From Marchantia polymorpha subsp. ruderalis (Eukaryota > Streptophyta > Marchantiopsida > Marchantiales > Marchantiaceae), in assembly GCA_037833965.1 (NCBI GenBank), contig AP031358.1, forward strand, positions 13,648,001 through 13,712,000: 64,000 nt of DNA, read 5' to 3'. The notes under the pieces were generated by a model, which saw nothing but the letters and a program-made list of their open reading frames with translations, did not search any database and was not told the origin of the DNA. Below, piece by piece: positions 53,095 to 64,000 of this stretch; position 1 is the first letter of the stretch, and each line of letters opens with the position of its first letter. The position numbers were made by a program, and so were the translations under genes.

Positions 53095-56000
53095 GTTAGT
53101 TGAAGGGCTAGCCAAGTGTGGCGGAGTGTTGGCCCACATTGGCATTGCCGGGCCTTTGGGGCACATGTTGCTTTTGGATTCATAAGGCGATGCAACCCAT
53201 AGGGCACTCGACGCCACGACCAAGTCTGATAATAACAAATATGAGAATTCTCTACATATTTTCCATCAACTACGTATGGAGATGGATACTCAAGACCTTT
53301 GGAAATGTGTTGTATCCAACCAGAAGGAGATCATACCAAAATGAATCCACATCTGGTTGAAAATAGTCAACCACAAGACATATCCACCATCATAATCCAA
53401 GCGTAATCCGTATATCTAATGTCTCATAGATAAGTGTACCTAGTTCCAGATATGCAATGAATGATATGAACTTTCAATTTATGGTACATCATAAAGTTAA
53501 CGAATTCCAATGAGTCACTTCTACTACATTCTAAATATCAGTAGAATAATTAGAATCCTTTTCTCTTGTGGCAGAGTGTATTTAATATTTGCCACAATAA
53601 TCTCCGCGTACTTTTTAAGGATTAAACATGTCCTAAGAAAGTTAAATTCTAACAATTTAGAAACCCAATCACTGGATGGAAGTTATCTTGATTCGATATG
53701 TTATATTGTTATTATAGGATCTACAAGATCTTTAATGACAGGATCTTGTGACCTAAGAGTACATCCTCTATAAACATGGTCCATGTCACATGGATATCAT
53801 CTTCTGTAAACGGTTAGTTAACAGAAGATGATATCCATGGAACAGATCTCTCCGTATGAAGAATGAAATAGAGTAATCTTTATCTACTGATAAATTGTTT
53901 GTAATTCACTTGTCATGGCCGGTTTTATGCCTAAATGACATGTAAAAAATGATATATGACTATCAACGACATCGCTATTTGACAGTTGATTGTTCAAGCG
54001 ATTTCAGTCAGTTATTTCTCTTTGCTCTAGATGGATGCAAAGGCTAAAAGTGAGGGATTTTATTTGTTTTCAACTGATAACAGAAATAGATTCATGCGAG
54101 AAATTGCAATTGAAGATATCTTAGGTGATTTCTTGGTAGTATCTTTGTCAATCAACTTTATTTAACTTAAAACATACTCTTTGATGAATGAACTTTTACT
54201 TTGGCTTCATCAATGTATTTTTTCCATCAGGTATGTGAATAGAAAATACTTTTTCATGCACTTTTTAGATATTGTTAAAACTTATTGCTCATTCAAGTGT
54301 CGAAAGATAACTATCGATTATAACATTGAGGATGTACCTCAAACGGATCTATATCTTACAATAAATAAGAGTTGGTACGCATTGACCACAATTCATACTA
54401 GCTCTACCATACCTTAACTGACCATAATATATATTTTTACTTGATTGAGAGAGCGAACTTATTATAGCAAACGTGGTGATGATCCATCCGCTTGGATACA
54501 ATGCAAGTGGTGCGACAATCGCAAGATCTCTAAAGGGTTTAAAGTACAAATAAGGTCATAAAACTATTTATGCTTTCTTCTACCAATTGAGTTACATTAA
54601 ATTGTGGATATATAGTGAGACGGTGCACAAGACTACCGTAAAGATACATAGTGCATTAAACAAGTGCTATAATATGCATATATTTTTCAAATTTTTTTGT
54701 TATTTTTTTGTCCAACGAGTTGATCATGTTTTCCCAAAGGCCTGGCAATAGGCACACACGTATCAGATTGCAATTATCAAGTTGAGAGACATGCATAATC
54801 GGTGCATCAGAGGATCTTGAGATGCGAAGAAATCTATTTTAGTTAAGAAGGTTGTGATAATTATGTCAATCATGCATCATTCTTTCTTCAATTTTACATG
54901 AGCTTTTAAATTACAAAGTGTATTGGAAATATTATAAGTGAGAGAAGATGATACTTATGGAACTATGGTTTGTGGCATAAGGATGTTTGAATCAGATAAG
55001 AAAGCTTACAAGCGCTTTTGCTAGCAGTCTCAAGTATTAAATTCTGCTAAGGTAAAATCGAGAGAAATTATCTTGGCGTAAAGATATGTTAAAATTAATG
55101 CATGTATCCAAAAAACAATCACCATTTTATGCATGATCAATCATGAGTGTAGTTGAAGTACATAATAATTTTAGGAATCTATACATGTATGAACACACGA
55201 GTAAAGTAGGAGACATGTCACCATTCGCACATGAAAATCTGAATGGTATTGGCTACTAGAAGTGTCATCACGCACAAACAACTGAAGTGAATGACAAGAA
55301 AATGTTGCAAGTACATGCACTTCACTTGAATTGATCATGAATGCAAGGATACTGTTTCATTCACTTTTCGAGAGACTGTTGTTAAACTCTGTCATTTGTT
55401 GATTCGTTTGAATAAATGAAACGAACTGAGCCGTCTACCCTCTACCTTTACTCGTTCTAGTCGGATACTTGTGGTTTACTCTTTTTGAGTGGAGGTTTGT
55501 ATGTCAAACATTGGTGAGATTCGCAAACAACATCCACGAGCTGAAGACAACTTATTGAATGGATTTTTCATCACTGAGGCCCCGAAAACAATTAATAGTA
55601 ATTTGGAGATTGTGAATTTGGGACATACCATCGAAAGGGTTGGATTTTACCTGAGTTCAGACTGTACTTGTTTATAAGTATGACGATTATACATGATCAC
55701 ACATTCGTTCGAAATCTAATCATGTAGTTCATCAGTCAACCAAAATTGGACTCGTCTATAGTGGCTTTTACCAGACTCAAGAAGATCTACAAGTGAAAAT
55801 CCTCGAAAAAGTCCGCAGCCAGCTCCAAACATTGTTCACACCACTCAAATTTCCTCTGCTGCCTCGATCATTAAACTAATATGAAGCTCGTTGAAGCCCT
55901 CCGCCGACACTACAAAAAATACTTACCGGATATCACATTCGCGGTGTCACTTGCCTTCAGACAACATGAGAAATGAGTTTCTGGAGGTTGCTGCAAGCCT

Positions 56001-56217
56001 GAAAGGCAGACAGCAGAGAGACACACATCTCAGTTGGTCCTGTGTATGGAATGCCGGCTGCACTTAAAAGTAATCACATAGAAAATCGTCATTTGTGTAC
56101 GATGTTGGAGAAAGGTTTTAGTAAAGTACTGTAGACAATTTCTGCTGCCAATACTGAACATATTCAATGTGAATGGAGACGAGTTGAGGGTGAGATCAAG
56201 CTTACCAGCATCAGTGA
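53095..56217. other. AT-rich intergenic DNA, no gene recognised
   Basis: Only short frames are present (for example 54181-54417) and none is recognised. A strong hairpin lies at 53789-53839. The CFAP53-like gene's 3' end lies at the right edge. Confidence 0.45.
53789..53839. repeat. Perfect 19-bp inverted repeat with 13-nt loop
   Basis: CATGGATATCATCTTCTGT (53789-53807) is exactly inverted at 53821-53839. It could be the core of a small foldback element or a short RNA hairpin. Arms of 19 bp are short for a plant microRNA precursor. Confidence 0.85.
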
Positions 56218-59200
56218 TCAGGGCTCGTACCACTGTGTGGTTTTCCTTCCATAAAAGGGTTCTGGAAAAGGAAGCGCAGCCATCACCTTCTTGAGATTCT
56301 CCTCATAATTCTCCTCAGTTTTCTTGGTATCTGCAGCGGAAGTGCGAAATTCAATCCAAAGCATTCAAAACGTCTACAACATTGTCGGTCGACACTTGTA
56401 CATACCACATTCAGCAACGTTCAATCATTGACATGCTTTCCATTCACAACCAAACGGCCCACCGATGGAAGAGAATCCCAACAGACTTACGCTCATACTC
56501 TTCCCGTTTCTGCTCTTGCACAGCAATCGTTTGAGCTTTCTTGCCCCTGATCTGGGACTCCAAAGCCTCCAGGAGCTCTTGCTTTGTCTGTACGTAGAGT
56601 CCAAGAGTTAAAAAATGCAATAAATTAGAAAGCAGTTGGCGCAGCATTAATGAGGCATTCCGGACTTTGCCCACTTCAAACTACTTCTCTTTGTGTCAAC
56701 TGTTGAGCTCTCTGAGCAAATCATGAGCGACACTTCTTCAATGCAGCGCAGGAGCAGTTGCACACTGCATGGGTAGATATCTGGGTCCATAAGGGCAGGC
56801 CTTTACAAGGCATGGTACGATATAAACAGTCTAAACATATAATCCCTCAGTACAGCTCGAGAGGTACAATTCTGTACCACAGAAGCTTTTCCTCTTTTCT
56901 CATGTACTGTATGGAGGGAAGAAGGGGGCCATGAACAACAGCTTCAGTGCCTCCTCATTTTTCCATTTGAACAAGGAGAAGCCCCAGCCTGCGCTCTGGC
57001 ACTGACGAGCAAACTTTTGTGTGCCCACTCCCCATTATGTTACCGACCGCCTGCCCTTCTTGGGCTATTCCCGTTCGGACAACCAACTGTAGGTTCGAAT
57101 TCGTTGGCACCATTCTCCCTTTCGAGATCGAATCAACTCACTCGTCACTGACTCGCTCACTTACTGCCTGCCTGACGGCCAACCAGGCTCAAACCAGACC
57201 GAACTATCGTGTTGCTAAATGTCGACTGGAAACCATGAAGTCTGATTAGGAAGATGAAATCTGAATCTTAGATAATCTGGGGGTCCCTATGGTTTTCTTC
57301 GAGTTTCAGTCATATTGTACTTTGCCATTTCTGGATTTCCGTGGTTTCATTGGCCTGTGGTTTTAATTTGTTTTCTTATTCTACTGTACGTGAATCCTTT
57401 CTCCTGTGCTCGGTTCTGATTTTCTTTCTGTGACGCGCATTTAAGTACGAGTTATATTCTTCTGAACAATTGGACCTGGAGCTGTTTGACCTGAAGGGAC
57501 CAGCATAATGTCGAATCAGTCAGTGAAGCAGAATATAATCTATTTTGGCCCAGGGAGGTTCGTTAGTTCCGCAGTTGCGCCGGTGCCTGGACCAAGGACA
57601 TCTGGAATAGAATGGCCCCGACAGGATTCGGTGCCGCGGATTCCTGAATCGTGTTGACTTTTGTTGAGGTGGTCATTTATATATTTCACAGCATGGTCCG
57701 CCACAAACAACTGAAGCTCAGCCTTGTCAGTGAGTGAGTCGAGCGAAAAGGAGATTCTGTTTAGGATTGTGACTGTTGCTGTTTAGTGCATTGATGGGTG
57801 ATGCTCACCAGCCTCTCATCCATAGCTCTAATCTGCCTCTCTTCTTCCATCGCCCGCAGCTCTGCTGCGTGCGCTTCTGCCTCCGCTCTCCTCTCCGCTT
57901 CCATGGCCTTACGGTTCGCCTCTGTACACAGTCGACGCAAATTTGGTCACCACATGTGTCAGTCTGTCGGGGAATTGAATGCCATCCGAAGAGACTGTCT
58001 ACCTTCAGATCAAACCCCAGCTCATCTCCATCATCATCATCATCACGTAGACTTCACGACATGTACCATAATTCATGAGAAATGTGATGAGATAAGCTCT
58101 GAATGCATGAAATTGAGAATTCAGAGTTGGTCGATGTCTTTCTGTCAAAATCAGAGCGCAGTCTGGTTTTCGAGAGGGAATGGTGACGAAGTGTACGATG
58201 GCTCGAAATCAGAGACGAGAGGGTAATTTAGAGGGTCGAGGGATGAGGGTACCCATCTCCGCAATTTGCAGCTGACGCTCTTCGTGAACACGGCACCAGA
58301 GTCTCTGTCTCGCGTCCTCGTTCTTCTTCCACACGGCTTCTCGTTTATCCCATTCCTCGTCTTCCTTGGCTTTGAACACAGCATCGGCAGCCAAATCGTC
58401 GGCTTTCTGCCGGTTCATCATGTTCCTGAGGTGCGCGGCGTAATCTCTGGCCTCTCGTCGATGGGAGGCTTTCAATTCCTCTTCGGCCAATTGATCGGCC
58501 GCTTCCTTCTCGAGATTCTTAGCGAGCCTGTCTCGATCCTGGGCCTTCTCCTGATCGATGTTGTGCTGCTTCATGCCCTTGTTCGCCTCGTTGTACTGCT
58601 GCGTGTGACGAGCCCTCTGGCGGAAGAGTTGCTTATTCTCGTCCATCTCCATCTTCAGGGCCTCGGTCTCCTCCTTCCATCGCTGCGTCATTTCTGCCAT
58701 CTGCCTCTTGGCAGTTCTCTTGTCCTCCTCGCGGAGCTTCTCGACCAGCAGCCGCTGCTCGTTCAGCAACTGAATTGCTTCCTGCTTCGTGGCCTCCTTC
58801 TGCGCCTGCTCCTTGTAGAATCTCGCATCCTGCTTCGCCTCTTCGCGCTCGATCTGCTTCTGGAAGAATTTCGCCTTCTCCTCCTCGTCCTCCTTCATCT
58901 TCTCCAGCACTTGGATTTGCGCTTTCCTGCCCTCGACAGCCCTGCGAACCGCCATCTTCGAGTCGTGCAGTCGGCAGTCGTCGTTGTTTTCTCTCCAAGC
59001 TTTGAAGAGCATGTCCTCGGCGTACTTGTCTTTCTCCTCCATGCGATTGGCCTTGAGCGCTCGGGCTCGAGCATCGAGCCACGCCCTGCGCTCCGGCAGA
59101 GTCATGGCGACGGTTTTCAATTCGTCGATGAGGAACGATTCCTCGCCGTCGAGCAGCGCCGCAAGCTTCTGCTTCCGGGTGATGGTGCTCTTCTCGCTGT

Positions 59201-59417
59201 GCGCCTGCATCGTCTGCACGATGGCCTGCGTCTCCTTGAACTTGCGCTTCGCGTCGAAGGAATGCGCGAATTCCGCATTGCGCATGATGTGTTGGTACTC
59301 CTTGACTCCCTGCAGCCTCTCCTTGAGCGAGTCCTCGTACAATCGGAACTTGTAAATCCGATCCTCATTGGCAGGCAGCCTCTTGGGCCTGTAGTAGGAA
59401 GCCTTCGCCTGATCCAT
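56218..59417 (-). CDS. CFAP53 (CCDC11)-like axonemal coiled-coil protein
   Basis: Four minus-strand exons (59417-58253, 57921-57809, 56587-56491, 56330-56218) join at GT-AG sites in phases 1, 0 and 1 to a 495-aa protein, close to the ~514 aa of animal CFAP53. It is almost wholly charged coiled coil (TPH-domain type). The block KLAALLDGEESFLIDELK, then RRAWLDARARALKANRMEE, the WRENNDDCR region and RKAQI lines up with the human CFAP53 pattern RRNKLRELLALEE...EERKAQI as I remember it. The C-terminus is ALPFPEPFYGRKTTQWYEP. CFAP53 is a microtubule inner protein of motile cilia and flagella, so expression is expected in developing sperm. Intron 2 is 1221 bp; the other two are 331 and 160 bp. MNS1 and other TPH proteins are alternatives, but CFAP53 fits best. 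The gene is intact. Confidence 0.85.
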
Positions 59418-59424
59418 CCTCCCA

Positions 59425-59455
59425 AATCAATCAATCGATCGATCGATCGATCAAT
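59425..59455. repeat. GATC/AATC tetranucleotide microsatellite
   Basis: ATCA and ATCG tetramers run in tandem just upstream of the CFAP53-like ATG, probably in its 5'UTR. Similar GATCGATC patches recur in the window near 1765, 44690, 60795 and 61820. Confidence 0.85.
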
Positions 59456-59459
59456 TTCC

Positions 59460-62459
59460 ACCTCAATGTGAATCTCTCTCACCCTCTCCTCACCACTCTC
59501 ACCACCACTGACCTCATCTCATCGACAATGTTTCTCTACGCATGTTCAATCGATCGACGAATGTCTCAGCGATCGATTCGATTCGATTCTTTCGCACCGA
59601 GCAAACTGAAGACGGCGACAATCCGCCCTCGGAAACCTCTCACATCCAGATGCAGCGGATCTGGTGCAAGAAATGCCAGCTCTCATTTCGGTTCCGATCC
59701 TCTCTCGATCATGCAAAGAAAGACTCGGACCTCGCTTTTGCCAGAAAAGAAGCGGCCATAGCAGCTACGACGTAGCGAGCGACGGGTCGAGGCATTCAAG
59801 GGATGCATGGCACCACCCGGAAGACGAGGGCAGGGGCGGACCCAGCATCAACCACTCGCGTAGACTCGCGCGGTAAAATCTCTCGGTGAGGGATTGAGAA
59901 GGGAGGGGGAGGGGGAGGGCGAATGGAGTGGGCGTGGAATCCAGCGAGCTGATGCTCGTGTGCTCGTCAAGATGTGAAGGACGCGCCGCGAGTGAGTGGG
60001 TTGTTGGAAGGGCACGAAGAGAATGGCGGGAGCGAGAGGAAAGACGAGTCATAATTGTCGAGCGAGGCCGATGGAAGAAGATGGTGGGCCGAGAGAATCC
60101 GCAGGCCAGGACCACGCAAAAGGCGAAGCTATGTCCATAGCTATGCTCTTCCGGCCCCAGCCCCAGCCCCAGCCAGCTCCGGCCCCCGGCTTCCTCCTCC
60201 AACTGCCTGCAGTCGAATCGATTCTAGGTTTGGATCGTGGCTGTCGAGCTTTTTGCAGCCGGAAATTCTTTCTTGTTCTTGCTAGGGCTCGCGAGTCGAG
60301 CACCCCATCCTCTAGCAGCAGACCACGTGTGCGATGTAGCCCCGGGGTCCATCGCAATCGCCATCTCTATCGGTGCAAGGTTTCACATGCATGAGCTCGC
60401 ATTTCGTGCTCGCCTTTTGCACACGCACTTCGCAGGTCCACTTCCTCCATTTCCTCCTCCTCCTCGTCCTGGCGGAGAAAGCTTCTCCCGCCGCGTTGGC
60501 CCCGTCGCTAATCATTTGATTCTCTGTCCTTTGTCCTTCGATCTCTCAAGCTCTTTTTGTATCCTCACTCATTCCTCGACCTTGCAGCCAATTGCGGAGT
60601 AATTACCAATCGGCTCGAAAACAACCTTTGGGGTTTGTGCGTATGAATGATGATGATGGCGCTGGAGAATCGGTCGGATTTCGGTCTGCGCTGGATCGAA
60701 AGCAGTGACCAGGATTTTTCTAATCTAAAGCCTTGGCTGATGCAACAAATGGTGGAGACGACTTTCCGGGAGCAGAACACGACATGACGGATCGATTGAT
60801 CGATCGACTACTACGCGCAGAGGAGGGATCCAAGACTCGAACATCCAGGACCAGCCAGGCTCGCGCCATCATGAGCTCGTCGATCCCACAAAGCTCCGCA
60901 GAAGAGCCAAGTCAAAGAGAGCACGTGCGATCGAGAGCCGAATCTTCGAAAGGCGAAAGCTCTCGAATATGCATACGGATCCAGAGAGAGAGTCAGTCGG
61001 TGGGGCAGGGCAGAGACCAAAAGGCCAGACGGGCGCTCTGATTTGCTGCTTTTCCATCGCTCGAAAGTCGTCGAGAAAAGCAAGCACCGTGCATGTCCAT
61101 CGGTGAACGCACTCACGCCGATCAAGGAATGGATGCCATCGCTTTTCTCGTAACCTCTGAGTCCTCGTCCTCGTCCTCGCCCACTTGACGAAAGTTGACC
61201 TCTTGCATGTCCAGCTGCTGCTGCTTTGCATACGTACCGCAATCTATCGCACGACCTCCGTCTCCCTCCCTCCCTCCCCCCGTCCCTCTCGATCGTCGCC
61301 AGAGACTTGTGTCGGACCCTCGTGCGCAGCATTTCGACATCAGGTGGAAAATCTTGTGTCGAGAAAATGGAAGCAAATAATTTCTTGGAGGCTGGAATTA
61401 TTTCTTCGAAGAGAATTATTCCATGAATTCTTTTCTTTCTGCAAGTTGTCACGAGGACCCGAGGAAGGTGGGTGTTGGGGTGAGCCCTTAAACAATTCAC
61501 ACCCATTAGAACATCACCTGCTTGGCCTACTGCTGCTCGATGATGAGATCAATTCTCGCTTCGCAAAGCATTTGGCAATGACTCAGTGTTCCGCACAAAT
61601 TGAACAACAAATGGCTGTGGAAGATTTCGTGGTCCTCTAATTCTTTGTTTCTTGCATCTCCGTGGATATCGTCTTTCTTTCAACTTCTTCCACTTGGTCT
61701 CGTGGACGCCGCCCTAATCGCATAAACCAACCCAAGCCCCTGCCCTGCCTGCAACAGCATGGCCAAAAGTAAACGGATGTTGATGAGGGAGACAAACAGG
61801 TATGATGAACGAATTATGAACATCGATCGATCGAGATTGGGATATGTTTGGGTGGACTTAATACTTCCTCGGTACTCGATTACACTTGTCTCGTCATGCA
61901 GCCATAGCTTAGGACGAGCTGTTATTGACATTGATCGACCCAGGTGAGAATTCGCGCACCTTCAATCACTCCTCATCACTTCTCTTGCTCTTGTTCTGCT
62001 CGTCCTTGTCACATCTACTTGAAATGGAAGATGATTCATTCAGGATTAGGGTCAAGGAGATCGAAACCACCAGAGGAACCAAGTATGAATCTATTCCTCG
62101 GTGAATTAAATGAAGCATGAACATGTTTGCACGAGAGGAATATTGATTGGGAGGACGAGGGACGTTCTCTTTTGGTCTGTCGTTCTTTGTCCATCCACTT
62201 GGCCCGCAGTCTCCTTTAATGTCCTTTGATTTCTTGCTTTCCTGCACTCGTATTTGCATGCCCATCATTCGCACGCTTTCAAATGTAGATGCTTCCTTGC
62301 GATGCACATTTGCAAATTTCAACTTCCGACTTTTGTCGTCCTCCACTTTGGTCACATGTCGCCTAACCAATTCCCTTGCGGTCTCTCTTTCTCCGTCTCG
62401 CCATGGCTCTCTGTCTGATTATGTCTTCCTGTCTGTCTAGTGCTAACTAACTAGTGCAG
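59460..62459. other. Unassigned DNA upstream of the CFAP53-like gene
   Basis: GC-rich to about 60.6 kb, with many overlapping frames on both strands that are not protein-like. A CAGCCC-type run lies at about 60152-60185. No gene is recognised. Confidence 0.35.
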
Positions 62460-62636
62460 CCCTTGCATGCACGGCCAGATGGGCACCTCCCAAACAGCAT
62501 ACAACAAAGTTGGAGCATATGCATCGCTTGTCCATGGACGAAGGAATCCAGAATCCAGAATCGTTCCAGCTTTCTCACGACATATCCTCACTGATACGCA
62601 GTTCCAGTGCCTCGATCGGAGGAGGCGTCAACCGAG
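62460..62636 (+). other. Exon-like segment of an unrecognised gene
   Basis: TGCTAACTAACTAGTGCAG ends at 62459 and is an excellent branch point plus acceptor. The following open frame reads LEHMHRLSMDEGIQNPESFQ then LSHDISSLIRSSSASIGGG and VNR up to a weak GAG|GTCTTC donor. The Ser-rich, charged sequence is protein-like, but I do not recognise it. Further frames at about 62979-63131 (SEIWRRGAAYGNIGSLQTTC) and 63550-63714 could belong to the same gene. None of this is certain. Confidence 0.3.
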
Positions 62637-64000
62637 GTCTTCTTTTTTTGCAGTTTCTTTTTCTTCTCCTGATTTTGTTCTGTCGATATTTTGGGGTGAA
62701 AGTTCATCCAATTAGGTGCGATAGAAAATTATGACTTGCAGAAATATCTCAGAGCAGGAAAAGGTTTTCACAGCAAACCGAGGAAATAAAGGTTTGTTAA
62801 GGGCTATAAATTGCTCCGTACTCGCACTCAGGTGTTGCTTGCTCGCTTGCATTTATCTTTTGCTTTTGAAATGCTTATACTACTCCGAAACACTCTTCTC
62901 TCAGCCATCGATAAATCAATGGATTGGTGACCCCACCCACACACGTCTTTGCCTCTCCTTTGGAAGGGAATTGTTCCTGTAGTGCCTGAATCTGAAATCT
63001 GGAGGCGAGGAGCAGCTTATGGAAACATAGGAAGCTTGCAAACCACATGTGGCAGCTCAATTATGCCTACAGAGGCTAAGGAGACCAAAGCTCAACTGCC
63101 GAAGACGATTCAAGTGCTCGAGCTTTGCTAACCTCTATCTGAGATCTCTTGTTCGAGACAAGCACTTTCTGTTGACAAGAAGCACAAGCTCAACCTCCCC
63201 ATTCTGTCAGTCATAATGACGGACACATGTGCACGAGGATCCTTGACTAGAGGAGAGCTATTCGAAGACACATAAATTTAGGATTAGGAACAAAGTAATG
63301 GGGCAGATTCCCATGGGCGGTCTTCATGGCATGATTCTTTCGTCCTTCCTTCGTAGGAAAATCTTTTTTAGCACTGACAGAATTCTTACATATTCCTTGA
63401 CCATACCTACTCTCATTCCACCTATTCCTTCCTTGCTACACTTGTTATATCAGTATCACGATGAAGGCACTTTTGAGCCTTTCTATGACCGTCAGACGAG
63501 AAAGATTCCAACATCCATCCGCACATCCAAGCATCAGAAGTCCAAATGCAAACATCTGGCTTCACACATCTCTTCTTTCGAGAAATTTATGGACCTGAAT
63601 AGTCACAACATCGAGGTGACGAGTCTAGAACTGGGACTGGAAAGTCTTGGCGTTGCTGCGAGGATCTACACTTCCTTTTATGGCAGAACAAGATGGTTAT
63701 CAGTATTTACGTGATGATATTTGTAAAAGTTATTCGAGGCAATAAATCGAGAGGCCGCAGTATTGTGCATCACTTCTGAGTTAAGACGAGGCTACATATA
63801 CCATTTGTCGAACGGAATGGAGTTTAACGATGGAAATGGACTAACAATGAAAGAATAGAAATTGGAATCTTTGTGGGTCCAGGCTCTCAGAAGTTTCATT
63901 CAAACATGGCGAAAAACTTCTCGTTATGGGTACAGAAGTACGAACTACGTACTGATCATCACTAATCTGACTATGGCCAGGTGCTGTACACAGTTGTGGA
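62637..64000. other. Unassigned DNA to the window edge
   Basis: Apart from the weak coding-like frames named under the 62460 segment, nothing is recognised. A gene may continue past the right edge. Confidence 0.3.

Noticed and set aside
53789-53839. microRNA precursor
   Set aside because: The stem is only 19 bp and perfectly paired, shorter than plant precursors, and no extended stem surrounds it.
58266-59471. A 401-codon open frame on the plus strand
   Set aside because: It is the mirror of CFAP53-like exon 1. Its Leu-rich translation is the complement of Glu/Lys codons and shows no protein features.

Overview
The window is nuclear DNA of a land plant, most likely a bryophyte. Five host genes reconstruct cleanly with GT-AG introns: the 3' half of Mg-chelatase subunit H (CHLH), a DBP4/DDX10-type DEAD-box helicase, a cytochrome P450, plastid ribosomal protein uS5, and a plastid class II DAHP synthase. 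A sixth, on the minus strand, is a CFAP53-like axonemal coiled-coil protein. CFAP53 belongs to motile 9+2 cilia, so the plant should make swimming sperm. A nuclear fragment of mitochondrial rps19 reads like the bryophyte gene as I remember it. I cannot separate liverwort from moss by reading alone.

Layout. 0-1.8 kb: CHLH end. 3.8-9.6 kb: helicase in eight exons. 10.7-13.0 kb: intact three-exon P450. 13.2-26 kb: a rearranged block holding a class III peroxidase scrap, two copies of a ~135-bp repeat, a 33-copy tandem array of a 175-bp satellite, an inverted partial P450 pseudogene, and two opposed copies of the P450 upstream region around a broken Ty1/Copia fossil. 26.9-28.6 kb: plastid uS5 gene. 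29.6-30.7 kb: a non-autonomous hAT-like DNA transposon with a perfect 8-bp target duplication and the rps19 piece inside. 32-38 kb and 40.6-42.3 kb: AT-rich gene-free DNA. 38.0-39.7 kb: a GC-rich island that may drive a very small gene. 46.3-48.7 kb: DAHP synthase. 49-56 kb: mostly unexplained. 56.2-59.4 kb: CFAP53-like gene. 59.5-64 kb: unexplained, with one good exon-like segment.

The genes do not form a pathway cluster. CHLH (chlorophyll synthesis), uS5 (plastid translation) and DAHP synthase (shikimate entry) all act in the plastid; the helicase acts in nucleolar pre-rRNA processing and CFAP53 in the sperm axoneme. The most unusual item is the satellite. Every unit junction reads as a pyrimidine tract plus CAG joined directly to GTAG, the layout of a zero-length (recursive) splice site, and the array starts exactly where a small membrane-protein reading frame ends at CAG.
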